Below are positions 1 through 5,931 of a DNA stretch of 7,561 nucleotides, piece after piece. Origin of the DNA: Oscillospiraceae bacterium (lineage in GTDB: Bacteria > Bacillota > Clostridia > Oscillospirales > Ruminococcaceae); contig JAITFV010000319.1 of assembly GCA_031281115.1 (NCBI GenBank), forward strand, positions 1-7,561, given 5' to 3'. Positions within the stretch are counted from its first letter, which is position 1; each line of letters starts with the position of its first letter. Made by a program: the position numbers and the translations under genes. A model generated the notes under the pieces. That model saw nothing but the letters and a program-made list of their open reading frames with translations. It searched no databases and was not told the DNA's origin.

Positions 1-462
1 CGCGGTATTTATAGAGTTCACCAGTTTGAAAAGCAGGAAATGATTGTTATTTGCAAGCCTGATGACAGCGAGGATTGGTTCAAAAAGCTTTGGAAACATT
101 CTGTTGATTATTTCATATCTCTTGATGTTCCTGTGCGCACTTTGGAATGCTGTTCCGGTGATTTGGCTGACCTAAAAGTTAAAAGCGTAGATATTGAGGC
201 ATGGTCGCCGCGGCTTGAAAAATTCTTTGAAGTTGGTTCCTGTTCAAATCTCGGCGATGCTCAAGCCCGTCGTCTCGGAATCAGAATCAGAAAAAGCGAG
301 AAGGAAAAATATTTCGCACATACACTTAATAACACTGTGATTGCACCTCCCCGCGCATTAATTTACTTCTTTGAGAATAATTTAAACAAGGACGGCAGCG
401 TTAATATACCCGAGCCGCTGCAACCTTATTTGGGCGGTCAGGCGAAGATTGAACCGAAATAA
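1..462 (+). CDS. serS: Seryl-tRNA synthetase, C-terminal part (5' end outside window)
   Basis: The frame is open from base 1 and ends in TAA at 460-462, giving 153 visible residues of a protein normally about 420-430 long. It charges tRNA-Ser with serine in the cytoplasm (class II aminoacyl-tRNA synthetase). The visible part starts inside motif 2 (RGIYRVHQFEKQEM), continues through the family segment DIEAWSPRLEKFFEVGSCSN and LGDAQARRLGIRIR, and reaches motif 3 (HTLNNT...PPRAL), where the Arg at visible residue 118 is the expected ATP-binding arginine. The tail IPEPLQPYLGG is the usual SerRS C-terminus. Motif 3 is the NNT type, as I recall it from Thermus SerRS, rather than the NGSGLA type of E. 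coli and Bacillus; the Asn and Thr that bind serine are present, so the enzyme looks functional. An internal ATG at 40 is not the start, because conserved motif 2 lies before it. The gene converges on dnaN. Confidence 0.95.
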   Translation, partial: RGIYRVHQFEKQEMIVICKPDDSEDWFKKLWKHSVDYFISLDVPVRTLECCSGDLADLKVKSVDIEAWSPRLEKFFEVGSCSNLGDAQARRLGIRIRKSEKEKYFAHTLNNTVIAPPRALIYFFENNLNKDGSVNIPEPLQPYLGGQAKIEPK

Positions 463-472
463 AAATTAATAC

Positions 473-507
473 AAAAACCCGCCTCTCATAAAAGGCGGAT
501 TTTTTAT
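473..507. terminator. Bidirectional rho-independent terminator between serS and dnaN
   Basis: A perfect 6-bp G+C-rich stem (479-484 with 493-498, CCGCCT/AGGCGG) encloses an 8-nt loop. It is followed by a T-run at 500-505 on the + strand and preceded by an A-run at 473-477, which acts as the T-run for - strand transcripts. It lies 16 nt past the serS stop and about 65 nt past the dnaN stop, so it can end both convergent transcripts. Confidence 0.85.
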
Positions 508-509
508 TG

Positions 510-565
510 CTAATTATTATTTATTAACTATTAACTATTAATTATTAATTATTAATTATTAATTA
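510..565. repeat. Heptamer tandem repeat running into the dnaN stop codon
   Basis: From 524 to 565 there are six exact head-to-tail 7-mers: two TTAACTA (524-537) followed by four TTAATTA (538-565). Two degraded units (CTAATTA, TTATTTA) precede them at 510-523. The stretch is nearly pure A+T. The last unit contains the dnaN stop codon (563-565 on the - strand), so the array lies in the dnaN 3' untranslated region. Such short-unit arrays usually vary in copy number through polymerase slippage; nothing in the sequence shows a function. Confidence 0.85.
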
Positions 566-1702
566 TTTAAGCCTCACCGGTACCACCACAAACAGCACAT
601 CGCTATCGCCTTCGGCTGGAGGAATAACCTTTATCGGCTTCAGCTCATCCATAAATTCAAGCTTAACTTCATCGCAGTTTGAATTCCGCAGCGCGTCAAT
701 CATGAAACGAGGATTAAAGGCAACACAGAATTTTTTCTCACCGCCGGGTTCATCTTTATCTTTAATATTCAATTTTGAAACTTCTATTTCTTCGTCAAAT
801 TCGCCAAGCCCTGTCTTGCACGACAGATAAATGCAATTTTTTTCTTCATCTATTTCGCAGACTACCGGGCTTTTGAACCGTTCATTTATAAACAGCAGCG
901 AACGTTCGAGCGAGTCGGTAAATTCGCGTGTATTTACTGTAAGTTCCAGGTTTGATTGAGTTTCAACAAGCTTTTTGTATTCAACAAACTTACCGTCAAG
1001 CAGCCTTGAAAAAATTGCATAGTTCTCTTTAAAAAATCCTATTTGGTTTCTGTCTACAACTACAGTTACATCGTTTTCCTCATCTGAAAGGTTGCGTATT
1101 AATTCAATAATTGTCTTTTCCGGCACAATAAAACCCATATCGTTAAATTCGAGCGGCTCTTTGCGAAGCGCGAGCCTTACAGCGTCGCTGGCTACTACAT
1201 AAAGCATATTATTCTCAATGTCAAACCTTGCGCCCATAAGCGCGGGGTTTATATCTTTGCGCGCAATTGCATGGTCTATTTGCGACAGCATATTTTTAAG
1301 TACTTTTTCTTTCATCGTGAAACTTACATTTTTATTAAGCTCAATTATATTCGGGAATTTTTCAGCTTCTTTACCTTGAATATTAAGCTTTATTTTTCCG
1401 TAAGAAACTGTAACTTTCTCGTTTTCTTTAATCTCGACAGCTATCTTTGTTCCCTCGGGCATTTTACGAATCATGTCCGAAAACAGCCGTGACTCAACGA
1501 TAATTTCACCGTCTCTCTCTCCCGACACATCTATGTTTATCCGTATTCCTGTTTCAAGGTCGTAACCTGTAACCGTCAGATTATTTCCTTTAAGGCACAG
1601 CAACACACCGTCAAGCTCACTAAACGCTGTCTTTAATGCACAAGCTTTAGATGCATTTATTACAGCTTCTGCGAGTGTTGTTTTATCAGCTGAAAACTTC
1701 AT
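563..1702 (-). CDS. dnaN: DNA polymerase III beta subunit (sliding clamp)
   Basis: The product is 379 residues, the normal length for a bacterial beta clamp (about 365-380). As a ring-shaped dimer it tethers polymerase III and repair proteins to DNA. The start MKFSADKTTLAEAV matches the conserved clamp N-terminus (MKF). Three repeated clamp domains of about 120 residues fit the length, and the end LFVVVPVRLK corresponds to the usual P-M/V-R-L tail that lines the protein-binding cleft. The ATG at 1700-1702 has a Shine-Dalgarno AAAGGAG (1709-1715) at 6 nt, which settles the start. dnaN follows dnaA on the same strand after 200 bp, the order seen in Bacillus. It is not followed by recF or yaaA: the next gene is convergent serS. 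A candidate promoter at 1736-1764 could allow expression independent of dnaA. Confidence 0.96.
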   Translation of the reverse strand: MKFSADKTTLAEAVINASKACALKTAFSELDGVLLCLKGNNLTVTGYDLETGIRINIDVSGERDGEIIVESRLFSDMIRKMPEGTKIAVEIKENEKVTVSYGKIKLNIQGKEAEKFPNIIELNKNVSFTMKEKVLKNMLSQIDHAIARKDINPALMGARFDIENNMLYVVASDAVRLALRKEPLEFNDMGFIVPEKTIIELIRNLSDEENDVTVVVDRNQIGFFKENYAIFSRLLDGKFVEYKKLVETQSNLELTVNTREFTDSLERSLLFINERFKSPVVCEIDEEKNCIYLSCKTGLGEFDEEIEVSKLNIKDKDEPGGEKKFCVAFNPRFMIDALRNSNCDEVKLEFMDELKPIKVIPPAEGDSDVLFVVVPVRLK

Positions 1703-1735
1703 AAATTTCTCCTTTAAAATTAATATTATATATAG

Positions 1736-1764
1736 TTTATAGTTATAGCCGTAGTAAGGCTCAA
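1736..1764 (-). promoter_or_regulatory. Candidate sigma-A promoter for dnaN
   Basis: Read on the - strand, a -35-like TTGAGC (1764-1759) is followed after 17 nt by a -10-like TATAAA (1741-1736). This lies about 20 nt upstream of the dnaN Shine-Dalgarno. The surrounding sequence is so AT-rich that other TATAAT-like hexamers occur, for example 1730-1725, but that one has no acceptable -35. The call rests on pattern and spacing only. Confidence 0.45.
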
Positions 1765-1808
1765 TAGTTGATAAGCAGTAAATAATAAGTAATAATCATG
1801 TTATTTAA

Positions 1809-1826
1809 TTAACAGCCGGCTGTTAA
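1809..1826. repeat. Perfect 18-bp palindrome in the dnaA-dnaN spacer
   Basis: TTAACAGCCGGCTGTTAA reads the same on both strands, with a G+C core (GCCGGC) inside otherwise AT-rich DNA. It can be a dimeric regulator's operator or a cruciform/hairpin with a CCGG loop. On the + strand a short T-run follows (1828-1833), but no + strand gene lies upstream. On the - strand no clean T-run follows, so a terminator after dnaA is possible but not typical. Confidence 0.8.
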
Positions 1827-1837
1827 ATTTTTTGTTA

Positions 1838-1883
1838 AAAAGTTTAAAGTTTTCAGCATTAAACTTTTCACGCAACTTTAAAC
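1838..1883. repeat. Overlapping AT-rich inverted repeats just after dnaA
   Basis: Two 10-bp perfect inverted repeats interleave. Arm 1838-1847 pairs with 1859-1868, and arm 1842-1851 pairs with 1874-1883. The left arms overlap, so in single-stranded DNA or in the dnaA 3' RNA only one pairing can form at a time. All arms are variants of GTTTAAAG/CTTTAAAC. The segment begins about 20 nt after the dnaA stop and may be a helically unstable region, a regulator site or a weak attenuator; none of these is proven. Confidence 0.6.
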
Positions 1884-1902
1884 GTTAAATGTTTAATAAT
1901 TG

Positions 1903-3267
1903 TTAAGAAGTACTGCCCATATTTTTAATAATATCTTCGATTGATGCGCGGTAAGAATTATCTTTTTTAATGATATTTTTAACTTTGTTAATAGCATAAA
2001 CTATTGTTGAGTGGTCGCGGCCGCCGAATTCCTGCCCTATTGCAGTATAGCTGAGGCTCGTTGTCTTACTTATAACATAAATTGCTACCTGCCGCGCTGT
2101 TGAAATCTGCGCGCTTCGGCTTTGTGAGCGCATATCATCGTTCGTTACGTTATAAATTGCCGCAACTTCGTTTATAATTTTTTCAACCGTTACAGGAATA
2201 GGCTGCTGGTCAGTTAAAACATCGCGTATTACATTCTGTGCCATTTGAATATTCGGAGGAAATTCAGTAACAACTTTTAATGCATTCATTTTAAGAATAG
2301 CACCCTCAAGCTGACGGATATTATTTTTAAGCCTTTCAGCGATAAATTCCATTACATTTGCCGGGATTTCAAGGTCTAACAGTTCTGCTTTACGTTTAAT
2401 TATAGCGAGTCTGGTTTCAAATTCGGGAATAGAAATATCAGCCATCAGCCCTCTTTCAAACCGGGTGCGCATACGGTCTTCAAGCTGCGCGATTTCTTTC
2501 GGCGGGCGGTCAGAAGCGAGAATAATTTGTTTGCCGTTCATGTGAAGAATATCAAAAGTATGAAACAGCTCAATCTGCGATTCTTTCGCTCTTGATATAA
2601 ATTGTACATCGTCAATTAAAAGTACGTCTGCCGAACGATATTTTCTCTTAAATCCGTCAACAGTATGGTATTTTACCGATTCTACGAACTCGGTGACAAA
2701 AGTTTCGGCATTCACATAGATTACATTAAGCTCAGGGCGGTTGTTTTTAAGCTCATGATTCACCGCACTTAACAAATGCGTTTTACCAAGCCCGGGTTCG
2801 CTGTATATGTAAATCGGATTATTATAAGCCACGCTGCTGCCCTGGGCTGCCGCCTTGCAGGCGGAGAAGGCAAGCTTATTACTTTCGCCTACTATAAACG
2901 TATCGAAAGTGTGGGTATAAATACTGCCTGTTACGGCTTTTTCAAGTTTATTAACCATAGCTTTATCGTCTTGAAGCTCTGTAATAGGGTCAAGTTTAAT
3001 TTTCTGCTCATGAGTCAGCGTAACATCTTCCTCCGAAACAAACTCGACTTTAACTTCAAAACCTAAAACGTCCCTGAAATGCTTTTCAAACATCAGGGTA
3101 TAATTTTCGGCTACAATCTGTCTGCCGTAAGGGGATTTTACGTAAAGAATCACTTTATTGTGATTCATTTTAAGCGGTTGAATAGGCTCTATCCACAGCT
3201 TCATAGCTGTTTCGGTGAGGTCAAGTTTCTGCTTTACCGCTTCATAAAGGTCTGCGAATGAATTCAT
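1903..3267 (-). CDS. dnaA: Chromosomal replication initiator protein DnaA
   Basis: The product is 454 residues, a normal length. DnaA-ATP binds DnaA boxes, melts the origin and loads the helicase. Domain I (about 1-80) contains LWIEPIQPL and domain II is a short linker to about 112. The AAA+ domain begins near THTFDTFIVGESN (118-130), with Walker A EPGLGKTH (157-164), Walker B VLLIDDVQF (215-223), and a sensor-2 segment NNIRQLEGAI (315-324). Domain IV carries the signature GGRDHSTIVYA (415-425). Arg384, Arg392 and Gln393 align with E. coli DNA-contact residues R399, R407 and Q408, so recognition of ordinary DnaA boxes is expected. The ATG (3265-3267) directly abuts the TAA of the upstream NYN gene. 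No strong Shine-Dalgarno is seen, only purine-rich AAAGAAGAAAAA, which suggests translation by coupling or reinitiation. The usual neighbours rpmH and recF are missing. Confidence 0.97.
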   Translation of the reverse strand: MNSFADLYEAVKQKLDLTETAMKLWIEPIQPLKMNHNKVILYVKSPYGRQIVAENYTLMFEKHFRDVLGFEVKVEFVSEEDVTLTHEQKIKLDPITELQDDKAMVNKLEKAVTGSIYTHTFDTFIVGESNKLAFSACKAAAQGSSVAYNNPIYIYSEPGLGKTHLLSAVNHELKNNRPELNVIYVNAETFVTEFVESVKYHTVDGFKRKYRSADVLLIDDVQFISRAKESQIELFHTFDILHMNGKQIILASDRPPKEIAQLEDRMRTRFERGLMADISIPEFETRLAIIKRKAELLDLEIPANVMEFIAERLKNNIRQLEGAILKMNALKVVTEFPPNIQMAQNVIRDVLTDQQPIPVTVEKIINEVAAIYNVTNDDMRSQSRSAQISTARQVAIYVISKTTSLSYTAIGQEFGGRDHSTIVYAINKVKNIIKKDNSYRASIEDIIKNMGSTS

Positions 3268-3975
3268 TTATTTTTCTTCTTTCTTTTTGCGTAATTCTGC
3301 AGCGAAATCTACTTTATAAAAACCGTAAACCTCGCGTCCTTTTTTCTGCCCGAATTTTTTCACCATGTTAATATATAACTCGTGCGATTTTTTCGCGGCT
3401 GCCATTAATTCTGCAGCAATTTCAGCTTGTTCGTCGGTAGGTTTGAACACAGGGGATTCAGCCGAAACAGCGTCCCCTGCAGCGGGTTCACTGATTACAG
3501 GGTTCGTAACCTTGGGTGTTTTAGGCACACCGTCAGATTCAACTAACTTTTCTAATGCCTTTGCCGCCTGTGCTTTTTGTTTCCTTTGCGCTTCCTGCCA
3601 CTGCAAAAGTGTGCGGATATTATTAAAACGCCGGATACAAGGCTCTATGCCGCAGTATCCCTGTTCCCAAAAGTCCATGATAAAATCATAGCCGTTGTCT
3701 TTGCTGATAATGTAAAACTCCGCTTCAGGGTCTTTTTTAATACGGAAGCCGAGGTAGCAGGAAAGCTGGAAATCCAGCGCGTTTTTGCCGCCGCGCTTAA
3801 TTTTATAGTAATTCAGCTTAGATTTGCAAAACATCAGTTTGTGCAGTATGTCAAAGGTAATCGAATCGGCGTTGCTGCTGTAAAAAATTATAACTTCATC
3901 CGCTTCGGTCAGGTGGTCAACGCCTGCCATTCCCTCCGAGTGGACATTTTCAAAATCAATAAAAAATACTCTCAT
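3268..3975 (-). CDS. NYN/PIN-like domain protein co-transcribed with dnaA
   Basis: The product is 235 residues. Residues 1-115 resemble the NYN/PIN-like nuclease fold: FIDFENVH near the N-terminus (Asp7, Glu9, Asn10), KNALDFQLSCYLG (Asp68), and YIISKDNGYDFI (Asp93, Asp97). These acidic residues sit where metal-binding catalytic residues lie in PIN-type RNases, so the site looks intact. A charged Gln/Ala/Lys-rich helix follows (125-145), then a Pro/Ala/Glu/Ser-rich linker (148-180), then a helical C-terminus with KKFGQKKGREVYGFYK (206-221) and a basic end (KKKEEK). No signal peptide or membrane segment is seen, so it should be cytoplasmic. The ATG at 3973-3975 has AAAGGA (3984-3989) at 8 nt. 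Its TAA (3268-3270) touches the dnaA ATG, so it is the first gene of the dnaA operon. The RNA substrate is unknown, and a non-catalytic RNA-binding role cannot be excluded. Confidence 0.85.
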   Translation of the reverse strand: MRVFFIDFENVHSEGMAGVDHLTEADEVIIFYSSNADSITFDILHKLMFCKSKLNYYKIKRGGKNALDFQLSCYLGFRIKKDPEAEFYIISKDNGYDFIMDFWEQGYCGIEPCIRRFNNIRTLLQWQEAQRKQKAQAAKALEKLVESDGVPKTPKVTNPVISEPAAGDAVSAESPVFKPTDEQAEIAAELMAAAKKSHELYINMVKKFGQKKGREVYGFYKVDFAAELRKKKEEK

Positions 3976-4007
3976 GTTAAAAATCCTTTGTTTTTGTATA
4001 TTACTCC

Positions 4008-4179
4008 GAAAGAAAAGTCTTGCACCTCTCGGCAGAGCCGCTCGGGACTTTTCTTTCTCAAGATTGCCCCTGTTTCTCGTCTGCCTGCGGCAGACAACCG
4101 AAACAGTTGGGCGATATTAACCCCACTAACTGTCATACGCTTTTTCACTTGTCTTTTTGCAGCCGCTTTGGCGGCTGCA
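4008..4179. repeat. Cluster of hairpin-forming inverted repeats upstream of the NYN-dnaA operon
   Basis: The inverted repeats in order are: 12-bp perfect arms 4008-4019 with 4046-4057 (GAAAGAAAAGTC type), enclosing a small CGGC/GCCG hairpin (4030-4033 with 4037-4040); a long imperfect hairpin 4070-4106 with perfect sub-stems 4079-4085/4089-4095 (GTCTGCC/GGCAGAC) and 4070-4076/4100-4106 (CTGTTTC/GAAACAG); and a 9-bp perfect stem 4158-4166 with 4171-4179 (TGCAGCCGC, loop TTTG). None has a proper T-run on the - strand, so they are not ordinary terminators. The density suggests a mobile or dispersed palindromic intergenic unit. Open frames exist across it on both strands but look like by-products of the repeats. 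Confidence 0.7.
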
Positions 4180-4220
4180 CACATGCGTTGATTTTTGCTT
4201 AAATATCAGCGGATATTCGC

Positions 4221-4250
4221 AAAAAAATTCTGCGCGCTGAAACGCAAGAA
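4221..4250 (-). terminator. Rho-independent terminator after yajC
   Basis: Read on the - strand, TTC(T)TGCG (4250-4243) pairs with CGCAGAA (4234-4228) across an 8-nt loop with one bulged T, and is followed at once by seven T residues (4227-4221). It lies about 33 nt past the yajC stop and would separate yajC from the NYN-dnaA operon. Confidence 0.65.
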
Positions 4251-4283
4251 GTCTATTGATGGGGCAATGCTCGTTTAAAACGG

Positions 4284-4619
4284 TCACGAATCATGTATAG
4301 TGCGGTTCTCCGCAATTGAGCTGCGCAGAACGCGGATTCTCGTGCGGTCGCCGCCGGTTTCAATCAGCACTGTATCGTCTTTAACAGAAAGCACACGCCC
4401 GATTATACCGCCGACAGTTACAACTTCGTCAGCAATCTGCAAATTATCGCGCATGGCTTTGTCCTGCTTCTGACGTTTTTTCTGCGGTCTGATGAGGAGA
4501 AAATAAAACACTCCTATCATAAGCGGAATCCACATAAAAGTCATCAGCATTTCCCCGCCGCCGACTCCGGGTACGGCATTGGTGGTTACTGATAAAAGCG
4601 AATAATTTAAAAAGTTCAT
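4284..4619 (-). CDS. yajC: Preprotein translocase subunit YajC
   Basis: The product is 111 residues, the usual size for YajC, a small inner-membrane accessory of SecDF-YidC and the Sec translocon. A short N-terminal segment is followed by one transmembrane helix (about 24-43, MLMTFMWIPLMIGVFYFLLI). Next come the family signature RPQKKRQKQ (44-52) and the cytoplasmic domain with ADEVVTVGGIIGRV (63-76) and a Thr/Ile/Val-rich remainder. The ATG (4617-4619) has AAAGGA (4629-4634) at 9 nt. The gene appears monocistronic: it has its own near-consensus promoter at 4654-4682 and a terminator at 4221-4250. No secD, secF or tgt is beside it in the window. Confidence 0.93.
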   Translation of the reverse strand: MNFLNYSLLSVTTNAVPGVGGGEMLMTFMWIPLMIGVFYFLLIRPQKKRQKQDKAMRDNLQIADEVVTVGGIIGRVLSVKDDTVLIETGGDRTRIRVLRSSIAENRTIHDS

Positions 4620-4653
4620 TTGGTTTTATCCTTTCTGAAGTGGTCGTTTAATC

Positions 4654-4682
4654 ATTATAACATTTTATATAGAAGATTTCAA
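4654..4682 (-). promoter_or_regulatory. Near-consensus sigma-A promoter of yajC
   Basis: On the - strand, -35 TTGAAA (4682-4677) is separated by exactly 17 nt from a perfect -10 TATAAT (4659-4654), with TG two bases further upstream. Transcription would start near 4647, leaving a leader of about 27 nt that contains the yajC Shine-Dalgarno. This is the best promoter in the window. Confidence 0.8.
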
Positions 4683-4711
4683 TAGCTGTTTAAAATTTTC
4701 AACAAAATGCA

Positions 4712-5908
4712 TTAACGTATGATGAAATTCTCGTACCCGAGTTCTCCGAAAACGGCAAGAATATCGGCGATTTCGCGGTCTGTTAAGTTTTCGCGGTTTA
4801 AAAACGGCGTTATTTCAAAGCCGCCCGTCTGACTGCCCGCCTGCTTGAAAACTACGCTGACAAGCGCGCCGGTTTCGGCAGGGAGCGTGACCGTGCTATG
4901 CTCGCCTGTCTTGTATTCCGTGCCGAAGTCGTCTTTATTGTATACTAAAAGCAGTTCAAAATTATTTAAGCCGCGCATACCCCGCAGCACTTCGGCAGTG
5001 CCTAAAAAACCCGCATAATTTTCAATTACATCGCGAACTGTCATCTCTAAATAGAGTGAAGCGCCGCTCACCTCTAAAGCTCCGGCAAACCCCGCAAGCC
5101 CTTCAAAGCGGGTCGCAGGCGCGGTAAATTCGGGTGCGAGAATGTCCCTGTCCGAGTTACGGAAGCGCGGGAAAATCATATTTGCGAGAATTATATCTGT
5201 GAAACCCGCGTTCACAAGTTCGTTAATTATGAACAGGTGATAATCCCGCGTACCTTGCAGAAACGGATTCGCCCAGAGCTTGCCGCCGAGGTCCATTCTG
5301 TCGTCAGCCCAGCGACTTCCATTCGCCGCGAAAACATAGGAAACATCAGCCATGACACGCGGAGCAAGCCGGTCAAGCAGAGTATTGAGCCGTATAACAG
5401 GCTTCACGCCCGTATCTTCAAATGCGGCGAAAATCTGCTCGGCTGTCAGCGTTCCGCGGATAATATCCGAGTCTTGAATCGGCGCGAACTCGCTCGCGTA
5501 GAATAAGTGTCCGGTGCTGTCTTTGATTTCGAGGACAACAGCGTTGAAGCCGTTTAAATTAGCTTGAGAAATATAAGCGGAAAGCGAAGTTATATTATCA
5601 AGCACCGATGAAGGCGCGGCAATCGCGTTAAAACCGGTGATAACAGCAGGGGGTTCGTCAGGCTCATCAGGCTCTTCGGCGGGCGGGGCAACAGGGTTAT
5701 CAATCGGGACAACAGGGTCGCTGCTCCCTGCGTGTTGCCCGTCGGGAGGAGAATAATTCAGGATTGCGCTGCCTATACTCCATCCCACAAAACCTAAACC
5801 GCAAACCACCGCGAACATCACAGCGATTTCAATAAATTTGCGGCTCCGGCTTTTACGGGGTTTATACAGGCTTTTAATCCGTTTTATTTTCCTTCCTTTT
5901 TGCGCCAT
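4712..5908 (-). CDS. Membrane-anchored DUF4015-like (putative glycoside hydrolase) protein
   Basis: The product is 398 residues. It has a very basic cytoplasmic N-terminus (1-24), one transmembrane or uncleaved signal-anchor helix (about 26-50), and an extracellular Pro/Glu/Asp-rich linker (64-88, with EEPDEPDEPPA). A globular domain of about 300 residues follows. Its strands FNAVVLEIKDSTGHLFY (121-137), GVKPVIRLNTL (167-177), WANPFLQGTRDYHLFIINEL (212-231) and GFTDIILANMIFPRF (235-249) follow the order of the DUF4015 putative glycoside hydrolase barrel. That family normally has an F-D-Y-x-R-F-P type strand; here it reads LANMIFPRF, with Asn243 where the Asp is expected, so activity on sugars is doubtful. 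It probably acts at the cell surface or wall. The ATG at 5906-5908 has GAGG (5917-5914) at 5 nt. The spacer to yajC is 92 bp and contains the yajC promoter. Confidence 0.7.
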   Translation of the reverse strand: MAQKGRKIKRIKSLYKPRKSRSRKFIEIAVMFAVVCGLGFVGWSIGSAILNYSPPDGQHAGSSDPVVPIDNPVAPPAEEPDEPDEPPAVITGFNAIAAPSSVLDNITSLSAYISQANLNGFNAVVLEIKDSTGHLFYASEFAPIQDSDIIRGTLTAEQIFAAFEDTGVKPVIRLNTLLDRLAPRVMADVSYVFAANGSRWADDRMDLGGKLWANPFLQGTRDYHLFIINELVNAGFTDIILANMIFPRFRNSDRDILAPEFTAPATRFEGLAGFAGALEVSGASLYLEMTVRDVIENYAGFLGTAEVLRGMRGLNNFELLLVYNKDDFGTEYKTGEHSTVTLPAETGALVSVVFKQAGSQTGGFEITPFLNRENLTDREIADILAVFGELGYENFIIR

Positions 5909-5931
5909 TTTAACCTCAATTATAGTTAGTT

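Larger units (their letters stand above)
3976..4283. other. Palindrome-rich intergenic stretch between yajC and the NYN gene
   Basis: This 308-bp stretch holds no gene I can support. It contains the yajC terminator (4221-4250), a small hairpin AATATC/GATATT (4202-4207 with 4212-4217), and a run of larger inverted repeats (4008-4179, separate entry). The NYN gene's Shine-Dalgarno is at 3984-3989, and TAATAT at 4003-3998 (- strand) is a possible -10, but no convincing -35 lies 16-18 nt upstream of it. The promoter of the NYN-dnaA operon is therefore not identified. No DnaA box is seen here. Confidence 0.6.

Noticed and set aside
98..120. Idea that NNT-type motif 3 makes this SerRS abnormal
   Set aside because: Thermus-type SerRS has the same HTLNNT...PR form, so it is an ordinary variant; the segment itself lies near bases 319-354, not at the N-terminal end of the visible part.
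1832..1849. TTGTTAA half-site resembling a Rex redox-repressor operator
   Set aside because: The second half (TTTAAAG) matches the expected TTAACAA at only about 4 of 7 positions.
3189..3197. CTATCCACA, an 8-of-9 match to the DnaA box
   Set aside because: It lies inside dnaA and is forced by the conserved Leu-Trp-Ile codons of domain I; there is no second box nearby.
3972..4184. 70-codon - strand frame ending at the NYN start
   Set aside because: No Shine-Dalgarno, built across inverted repeats, with Ala/Lys/Arg-rich low-information sequence; kept only as a finding.
3577..4191. Long + strand open frame (204 codons) antisense to the NYN gene and the palindrome cluster
   Set aside because: Antisense shadow of a well-supported gene joined to repeat-derived sequence; no ribosome binding site or recognisable domain.
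5919..5924. TATAAT on the - strand before the DUF4015-like gene
   Set aside because: No -35 at 16-18 nt, and a start from it would fall downstream of the gene's Shine-Dalgarno.
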